Assembly: GCA_900169235.1 (NCBI GenBank)
Contig: FWCC01000283.1
Span: 179,070-243,069, forward strand
DNA from: Zarea fungicola
Taxonomy: Eukaryota; Ascomycota; Sordariomycetes; Hypocreales; Cordycipitaceae
Reading direction: 5' to 3'
Length of the DNA: 64,000 nucleotides
Shown: in pieces, positions 56,501 to 64,000 of the stretch
Layout: each line of letters starts with the position of its first letter
How positions within the stretch are numbered: position 1 is the stretch's first letter
Program-made: the position numbers and the translations under genes
The notes under the pieces: generated by a model
Database searches by the model: none
What the model saw: only the letters and a program-made list of their open reading frames with translations
Told to the model about the DNA's origin: nothing

Positions 56501-58545
56501 AGAGCGAAACGTCCTCCAGAAAGGTTTAGTGTCTGGGGCAGCTTGCAAACGCATTCAAGATGATTGGCTGGTAAAAAAAGCAGCCATCCCTAGTCTGGGG
56601 AAGACAGGCAGCTCATCTGTCATGACTTGCCCTGACTAGTTTCAATATTCTTGGGAGTCTATCCTCCGCGCGGATTTAGATTAATGATGCGTAGAAAATT
56701 CCAGAGTAATTAATTACATGAGACTTGATCAAAATATGTATGACGAACAGAAGCAAAGCTCTGCCTCATGCGATGTAGAGCGGTTCGACATGACGAGGGA
56801 AGTAAGTTTGTATCTGAAAGCAGATCGCTATGGCGTTCAATAGTGTTAATACTACCAGGAAGCTGGAACTCCAGGTCAATTAAACCCTGCAGCAAAGGAA
56901 AATCATTGAAACAATTCGCCTTGTGGGATCAAGTAGCCGACGTGGTGCCCTAGGAGTTTTTCGCCTGGGCGACACTCATTCCTCTCCCCTGCATGCAGGT
57001 AGCTGCGCCAAGCTAAAAAACAAACAGGCTCCGGATAACTTGCGTCCCGGGCGTCGAGCTCCACGACGGCAGCAAGACTCTCCAATCAAATCGACATTGG
57101 TTTGGAATCATTTTCACATCCCTGTTCACTGTATGATTGAGGGAAAAGAAGAATCACGGTCGTTGTTGTCTTTCTTGGCTTGTTTGTTTACTTGAGCCGG
57201 ATGAATTAAACAAGAAGAAGCTGCAGGTTCAAAGAAGTGTGTGTAAGACTTGTGAGTGCCACATGTGCCCCAGACGGAACAGGGCATTGGAAATGGAATT
57301 ACTTTACAAGGGAGCTAGGTTTTGACTGTTCGTAATTAGAGGAGAGTGAAAATAAAACTAAAATAAAACTAACAAGTACATAGCGTCAAAGCCAGTCGAT
57401 ACTTTTTTTTCTTCTGGCCAACGAGGACGCTCCGCAAAATAATCACTCCGTCATGAGAGGCTCATTCAACTCACCACCCCTGCATGGGATCTGTGGGAGC
57501 CAAGAGCTGTTAGCGTGCGCCTCAGGCTAAGATGGAAGGGGGTGTGCGTGCAGCGATCAACGACGTATGCAGCAGATCAAGAGCTGCCAGCCCAACACGC
57601 ACGGTCTGGGGAGTTCCACTGCCCAATTTACCTAACAAGCAAAAACAAAAGGCTGGCGGCATTTGCGTTCTTCTGTCGTTGTTAGTGCCAAGCCCGATTG
57701 CTCCGTAATAAATAATGGGCTTTGTCTGATTGGCCGTCGGAAACTCAACTATCCCAGGTCTGGGCAGCTTGGTGGTTTGGATGCAGCTCACCTTTCCCAG
57801 GTTGTGTTCCTCATGAACGCCGCTGATTGCATTGATTAAATGAAATTACCTTGAAGTAGCGATGCTGAAGTTTGTCCAGCATAGAGTGACTTCCAAGTCT
57901 CGTAGCATTACGGAGTATACGGCCTCGAATTGCTGTACGATATGAAGCTGCCAGGCACGGCTGTTGTCGCATACTCAACTTTGGGTCATCTTACCTGTCC
58001 CACGTTTGAATAGGTTAGACCCCGGCCTTCATCGGACGGCTTGTCACCTACCCGGCGGACGCAGCCCACGTCCTTCACTCACCCCCGGTAGATTTTGGCG
58101 TCTTAGACACTCCCCCAGCTGCAGAGTGATGGAGACGGTGTGTATGCCTGCCTGTACTTGGTACGGGTGTACCTGTTCAGCCTACCTCCATTACCAGGAA
58201 GGGAGAGAGCTAGCCTTGGGCGCCAGTGTGCGCCATGAATGTTGTTACTCGGTGCTATAAGCTTTCTAGCGGTTGCTCTAGTTGAACTGAACGAGACGAC
58301 TGAGACGAAAAGAGATTGTCGAAAAGGAGGGGTGTGTGCTCATCCCTGTTGTGAGCCATGGGAGCTCACAAACTCGTGCCGTCCTCGAGTTCCTGGTTTA
58401 TAAACCATCCATCGCACTGTTTTTCCCTTTTGCCCTCCCCCTCTTATTCTCCTCCCCAAGCAGAAACATTGTGTGCGAAGATCATCAAAAACCGTTACAC
58501 AAAAGCATCTCAGCAATCCACGAAACCTTAATACAACTAATCAAG
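53527..58545. other. Five-kilobase gene-poor region
   Basis: No model with start, splice sites and motif could be built here. Frames at 54463-54792 and 54852-55277 are open for 110-141 codons but start at non-ATG codons. Small tandem repeats (AGTAAAAT at 55267-55291, AATAAAATAAA near 56360, ACTAAAATAAA near 57355) and an A-rich stretch at 56310-56340 occur. A TATA box (TATAAA, 58399-58404) precedes the next gene by about 140 bases. Confidence 0.4.
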
Positions 58546-59662
58546 ATGCGTTTCTCTACCCTTGCTATTGCCGCTGCGGCCACCGTCGCCAATGCCCAGA
58601 GCTCTAGCAGCACATCTTCTGCGCCTGCCGGACGTCCCACGGATACTCCCATCTGCGACTACTACACCACTGCTCTTCTCAAGAACAACACTGCCGAGAA
58701 CCAGGCCACTCTCCTGACCCTTCTGGTCAACACCGTCGTCATTGGTAACTGTAAGTTGGTCTCACCCTACGGTGAAGGGTTGAATCATGAGGAGTCTTCA
58801 AATGCTGACAATGCCTTCAGACACTATGCCCAATGTCGGTGTCAAGGTTCCTGGTATCCTGGCCAAGGGTGATGTCAACGGCACTGCTGTCAATCTGGCT
58901 CCCTACTTCAGCGGCGGTCTCGCCTCCACCAACCGCGGTGACAAGGCTACCTGCGTCAACTTTCTCGACGGCGGCGCTGCTGAGCCTCTCATGAAGAACA
59001 TGCCCGCCAACGACAAATCGTCGAACCAGTAGTATGTATTCACTCGGGCATATCAATCTGCCAACCAGCAAAAACTGACAACTCGTTCCTTCAGCTTCCT
59101 CCTCACCCATCTGTACCAGTTCTTCGGCACCCTGCTCGGCTGCTCCATGCAGGGCATGTCCGGCTTCGACGCCTACGGCGGCAACCCGTCCATGTACAAG
59201 GTCCACAAGTTCATGAACCTGGGCAACGCCGAGATGACCTACTTCATCACCCAGGTCGGCATGGCCGCCGCCTCGTTCGGCGTCGCCACCGACGACATCA
59301 ACATCGTCGCCAAGGCCCTCGGCGACGCCTTCAACATGCGCTGCGCCGCCCCCGTCGAGATCGTCAAGGGCCAGGGCCCCCAGCCCCAGGCCATCTGCAT
59401 CAAGAGCGACTGCGCCGAGGCCGCCTCCCCCCAGTGCTCCGCCTACGCCGAGGCCGTCGCCCCCGCCAAGTGCAACGGCACCAGCAGCACCACCGGCGGC
59501 TCCAGCACGGCCACGTCCACCGGCGGCTCCGGCTCCGGCTCTGCCACCTCGTCCGGCGGTGCTTCTGCCACGGCCACCAAGCCTCCTGGTACCAACGCTG
59601 GTAGCCTCAACACCTTTGGCGTCGGTGCCGTCCTCGCTGCTGCCGCTGCCTTTGCTCTGTAA
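58546..59662 (+). CDS. Secreted, probably GPI-anchored globin-like protein (327 aa)
   Basis: Exons 58546-58750, 58821-59031 and 59095-59662 total 328 codons. A signal peptide (FSTLAIAAAATVANAQ) and a C-terminal Ser/Thr/Gly-rich stalk followed by a hydrophobic tail (FGVGAVLAAAAAFAL) indicate a GPI-anchored cell-surface protein. The central part contains VNFLDGGAAEPL, FLLTHLYQFFGTLLGCSMQG, MYKVHKFMNLGNAEMTYFI and GVATDDINIVAKALGDAF. The order and the histidine in KVHKFM before a long helix resemble truncated-haemoglobin or related globin folds, where a proximal His sits in such a helix. Haem binding is inference. This family is widespread in filamentous ascomycetes as uncharacterised protein. 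Confidence 0.8.
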
Positions 59663-60706
59663 ATTACTTGCCGCGAATCAAAGATGGTATCGTGATGTTG
59701 GAAGGAGGTTCTCGGGAAAGGAGTATTATACCCAAATGGGAAATCTTTTAATTCATTGATTGGCACAATAAAGTTTTTTTTTCTTGATCTGGGAGGGGAG
59801 ATGCATCCCTAATGTGGATGAGGAGCAGCAAACGGAAACTTTGAGGTGTCAATAATCAACCAAAATCCCATTTTAACACTAGCAATGATTATTGCATTGA
59901 ATGTACATATGCTCATGAATCGAAAATGTTCATGTCGTAAATAAAGAAATGAACGAGTTGTCCTTCACAATACCGCGTGTTGCCGCTTTGTGTTGGAGTA
60001 TATTCTGTTTCAGCCTTGGTCAGTATCACTGAGCAAGCAATTAACTATACACCCTGTCATGTTGCGGACGCCGAGTGAAAGCAACGAAACAAGACACATC
60101 AGTGCGGCATCAACAGCTTGCCTCGTCCCTACCCGTCCGTAAAGTGCTGAGCAAATGTTCACGAGTACAACTAATCGCCAAGTCTCACCTATACTTCTCA
60201 CAAAGTATTACAGACGCACAAGATTCAAGTAGGTAGTGTAACCGTTGTATCGGTCAAATAAATTCATTTACTCGGCTTGGCTTTGCAAGCATCGAGTTCC
60301 TAACTCCGCTGTAGACTGTAGTCAACCATAACGCCCTCCCAATAAAAATCCTGCGTAATGAAAATGCGAGTTTAAAAGTACAACACACGAATGTAGTCAC
60401 CAGACCAAAAAATTTCATTTGCACCCGCAGAAAAGTCGATACGCTGATTTGATGAAAAGAAAAAAAAAGAAGAAAAATTCGCTGGCATCCGTGCTGTACT
60501 CCGAGTTTGGTGTGTAATTAATTGGGCGGGCCCTGGTATCAGACGGCTGTGAGCATTGACTCGGGTCCAATTACTCCCAGCAAGGTCATCAACCATTTGG
60601 GGCGATTGCTGCGTTATCCTTCGCGGCGCAAAAGACGACATATCTGTCTCTGTCACCAGTCCTATACTGACTTGCAGGATGCAGAATCACCCCGACCCAG
60701 CAATAG
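59663..60706. other. Convergent intergenic region
   Basis: About 1 kb between convergent genes. It is AT-rich and nothing is recognised. Confidence 0.5.
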
Positions 60707-61818
60707 TCACCTCCACCGCTTCTTCTTCCGTGGCTGAGGAACAGTAGCTTGATTTACAACGACGGTTGGGTTTGCCGAAGGTATTATTGGCTCTGATATA
60801 GCCCGGCTATTGTCGCTGTTGCTGCTAGTGTTGAGGTGTGGGGTGAAGTTTGCGGGTTTGCCAAGGATAAACCCCAGGGACCTGCTTGTGCCTTGTCCGG
60901 CTTCCACCTTCATGAGTTCACTCAAGTCGTGGCTCACGCGGCGGGCAAACTCAAAAGTGTAATATTTGTCGCCGTCGAGTAGTTCGCCTATGGTGACAGG
61001 AATCGGAATGACGGACATGATGGGCAGGTCAGCCAACGTATAGCCAGACAGCGTCGACCATGTTTGCGTTTGGGGTGATCGTGAGCTGGTGGATCCTGCC
61101 AGATCGTCTTCGGTGGGCTCTCGTTGCGATGCCAAGCGATAGTTGACAAGGGACGCAGCCGGTCCGCGAATGTGAGCAAAGACGTCAATTAAGGTACGCA
61201 TACGGATGGTGAGTTCTGCGTTGGAGGAGAGCAACCGCGCAATGCGCTTCTCCAAACCAGCGCGGGAATTTTCGGCGTCGGCTGGACCAGGGCTGGAGGA
61301 TGGGCAAACTGTCAGCAAATTTACAGTGTCGTATTCAAGGCGCCAGAGTAATGCAGCAACTTTACGTACCATTGAAGAACAGTGGTCACCATTGTCATCG
61401 ACAGATTATGCCAGCGGATGCGAGCGCAAAGGTTGCGAAGCTTGGGGTCAAATTTCTGGCAAATAACCTTGTGATCAGTTGAAGCCGACAGGAGGTTGTC
61501 GATGGCGTAACACATATCCTGCAGCTCGGAGAATGCTAAGACAGTGTCGGCCATGGTGACAATGATATCGTCTACTTGGATCCATGTGCTTCGTTCCGGA
61601 AAAGGTAATCGCGCGGATTCGAGTAGACAGAGTGTCTTGTACATGATGTGGGCAGAGGATCGACACTGCTTTGATTCCAACAGCGCTTCATTGATAAGTG
61701 TTGTGCTGGAGCCGATGACAGTGTTGAGCTCCCACAGCATGTCGAGGATCTTGCCACCGACGGCCAACAGGCCAATACTGGCCGTTGTGACAGACAGGTG
61801 CTCCATGCCAGAGTCCAT
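60707..61818 (-). CDS. Fungal N-terminal-domain (PigL_N / STAND-N-like) protein (344 aa)
   Basis: Exons 61818-61370 and 61292-60707 give 345 codons. The acceptor is the CTCCAG at 61297-61293; the nearer-looking CTGACAG shifts frame. The start MDSGMEHLSVTTASIGLLAV matches the N-terminal helical domain found in fungal azaphilone-cluster PigL-type and STAND/NLR-type proteins, with hydrophobic helices and the AFSELQDMCYAIDNLL pattern. There is no NACHT or NB-ARC domain after it. Instead there is a second helical region and a disordered Ser/Pro-rich tail ending in a basic cluster (PQPRKKKRWR). It may be a regulatory or recognition factor; function unknown. A start at the next ATG (Met5) is also possible. 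Confidence 0.7.
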
Positions 61819-64000
61819 CTTGTCGAGAATCCAAGAGGGACACAAAAAAAAAGTCGTGAGGTTCAAAAGCGATAATCGGATTAATTTGCGTTATTGGCCG
61901 TAAAAACGGCGACGACGTGTACTGTTTTGATTTCGGTGCGGCGGCGTGATCTTGAACCGCTGTTGCGAGGCCTGTAATCGTGTGCCGTTGGGTGGGTGTC
62001 AGGCAACCCTGGCCATGGCTCTGTGTGATTTGGTTTCGGGTGGAAAAATCGAGTCGTGGTCGAAGGGCAAAAAGCGGCTAAATAGCAGATGCCTCGGAAT
62101 AAGAACAAAGAGATTCATGCAGAGGGAAAAATAGCCCTTGGGCAGGGCCGCGCCCGAAAAAGCTGCCATGTTCCGAGACCCCGCAAGACACGGAGAGAGC
62201 AAGGGGAGGAGGAGGACGAGAGTTGCGCGGCGTAGGGCCACCCAGAACTTGTGGCCAGAGTGTGAGTGGTGCAAGTCAGGGCCTAGTACGGATAAACGGC
62301 ACCTGGCGCGAGAGGAGGGGAGCAAGGAATGCTGTTCAGAGTCTTTAGGCGGGAGGAGCCGATTGGGTCCACTGCCGACTATCCGAGATGCTCTGCGCCA
62401 GGAGAAGCCACTCAGAGGCCGGGCCAGTGGTCAGTTGTGTGTGCGTTTTTCTGTTGGTGTCCCTGTGTGCCCGCCTGGTGCCGGCCATGGAGGGAAGGCG
62501 TCGTCGTCATATCGTGTCTTGCAGCAGCCATATCCCGGCAGTGAAGCTCTGGTTTCCCTGGTCGGTGAGTCCAGGTGCCATTGCTTCGCGGGAACAGGTC
62601 CGCTTCTTCGAGGTAGTGGGCCAGACTGACTCTGAGTTTCGCATCAAAGGCGTCTCCTCTGAGGTGCCAGTGTTCCCAGCATGACTCTCAGGTGTCGCCC
62701 CTATGCCATTCGCGGCGACGAAAGCCAGCAGCAGTGGGGCTGCCTAGTGAGCCTTCGGGTCTGGCTCTCGCTCTTGCGGCCAGTGTCATCTCCCTGGCTG
62801 GGTTTCATCGAGACGAGGAATCATCATGGCTGCCAGCCGCAACGGAGACGTAATTTTGGCTGACATGGGTAATGCCCGCGCGGCGACTCAAGGTACGTGG
62901 TGGTTTGCGGTGCGAGCATCTCCGACATCTATTTCATCATCATCATCATTATCATCGGCGTGTGCCTGTGCGTGTCCTGTGATTGTCCTATGCGTGTTTG
63001 TGACATTGCATGATAACGTGCCGCATGCATATTACCAGAAATTTCTGCATGGAGGAAAAGAAAAAGAGGGGAGGCGGCCAACTATTTGCTTCTAGACGAA
63101 GCCACAGCGAGCGTTTGCCTTTGTCTGCCGGTTGGCCGCCGCTGCAGCTGGCAGTTGGCAGCCGCCACCGCCGTCAATTTTCTTGGCAACCTGGGTATCT
63201 TTTTATTACCTGTTACTTGTTACAAGGACGGGCCAAACACAAAGCCAAATATTTATCATCAAACGAAAGACATGTACTGGTATCCATCATCTCCATCCAC
63301 AACGACGAAATCATAAGCAGAACTTACCTTGGAAGTCCTTTCTTTTTCCTCCTTGACAGGTGGCTCAAACTTTGCCGTCCACATGCCCCCACAGCTACGT
63401 GCCGTCCAGCCCGATCCAGCGGCTCCGAGACACCAAAACGACGAGGGTCTCCCTGCTACCCTCCACTAACTATTCAGCCCTTCTAAGAGCGCCAAGAAAA
63501 AGCCAAGAGGGACGGTTTGTCCGGCGCCCGGTCCAGCAAAAACAGTGCCAGTGTTTACTAAACTTATGAGACCAACGGGAGGCAGCCAGCCTGACGACAA
63601 ACGCTACACAGGCTCCAGTTTTGCCAATTAGCGGCCTCCTCCAGGGGATGGGGAATACTTACCGGCGATGCCAAGCGATCCGATTATAACGTGCGCACGC
63701 CGATGCTCAGACATCCAAAGGCGCGCTCTGCCAGTGCCAATGCTCTGGTTTAGGCAAATCTCGGCACTAGAGAAAGGACGCTGCTGCAGGGACGCTAAGA
63801 TACATTCGAGTCCTCTCTTCAGCCGAGTCTGAGAAAACATTTGCTCAAGCTTTCAACAAGTAATCGACCGATTAGCTGCCGACCGCCTAACTAGTCTGTT
63901 CGGTGGTGCCTTCGGCGGTGTCAGTTCGGAGTTGTTGGCAGACTGGTGCTGAGAACGAACGGACAGGGCTAATTTTCGGTCTACTTGTGCCACGCCCCCA
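61819..64000. other. Terminal region without a confident gene
   Basis: Two kilobases to the right edge. Frames at 62138-62629 and 63010-63486 are open but lack motifs. A CAT/ATC-rich tract is at 62936-62959. A possible first exon is described separately. The region may be the upstream part of a gene beyond the edge. Confidence 0.35.
62826..62892 (+). CDS. Possible first coding exon of an unidentified small gene
   Basis: ATG at 62826 opens MAASRNGDVILADMGNARAA and is followed by a good donor (AAG|GTACGTGG). A matching-phase acceptor (CTTGACAG) at 63352-63359 would add about 38 residues (GGSNFAVHMPPQLRAVQ..) and a stop. The intron would be near 467 nt, and the product is short and unrecognised. 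It is recorded because the start context and donor are good. Confidence 0.2.

Noticed and set aside
1..64000. CRISPR arrays, bacterial operons, ribosome binding sites
   Set aside because: No spaced direct repeats were seen, and the intron-rich gene structure shows a eukaryotic nuclear genome.

Overview
The window is nuclear DNA from a filamentous ascomycete. The evidence is many short spliceosomal introns (about 40-200 nt, GT..AG with CTAAC/CTAAT-like branch sites), pyrimidine-rich leaders, GC-rich third codon positions, and fungal families such as GH12, DUF6536, Set9, an LrgA/LrgB fusion and MCT-type MFS carriers. Gene content fits Sordariomycetes, probably Hypocreales; the order is an inference, not a measurement. 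I rebuilt exon structures by hand from splice sites and reading frame, and the summed exon lengths of every multi-exon model are divisible by three.

Layout. 0-11 kb is a housekeeping block: the 3' end of a large unrecognised protein, an augmin (HAUS3-like) subunit, an LrgA/LrgB membrane protein, the Ess1/Pin1 prolyl isomerase, mitochondrial ribosomal protein uL14m and RNA polymerase II subunit Rpb9. At 11-13.9 kb lies gene-poor sequence with a hairpin-rich island that may be a solo LTR. 13.9-35 kb is enriched in membrane and nutrient genes: a DUF6536 protein, an Mpv17-family protein, an MFS monocarboxylate-type carrier, an amino-acid permease, a secreted gamma-glutamyltransferase, a GNAT acetyltransferase, a long universal-stress-protein/membrane fusion and a GH12 glucanase. 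36.7-53.5 kb carries Set9 (H4K20 methyltransferase), a second MFS carrier, a secreted PI-PLC-like enzyme, a four-TM orphan, an HSL-type esterase, a zinc alcohol dehydrogenase, a tRNA-Asn gene, a secreted M28 aminopeptidase and a coiled-coil orphan. A 5-kb gene-poor stretch follows, then a GPI-anchored globin-like protein and a PigL_N/STAND-N-like protein. The last 2 kb holds no confident gene.

How genes may work together: the secreted peptidase, gamma-glutamyltransferase, glucanase and esterase plus the permease and two MFS carriers suggest extracellular nutrient release and uptake, but they are interleaved with housekeeping genes and form no obvious biosynthetic cluster.

Most unusual points: (1) a tRNA-Asn gene whose anticodon stem is interrupted by 63 nt with every hallmark of a spliceosomal intron; (2) an rpb9 first intron whose 5' half is an open, codon-biased extension encoding a different cysteine-rich, acidic C-terminus; (3) two genes whose first coding exon is the ATG alone; (4) a USP-domain protein fused to a separate fungal membrane-protein family, with a small duplication at the junction; (5) a GC-AG intron in the augmin gene.
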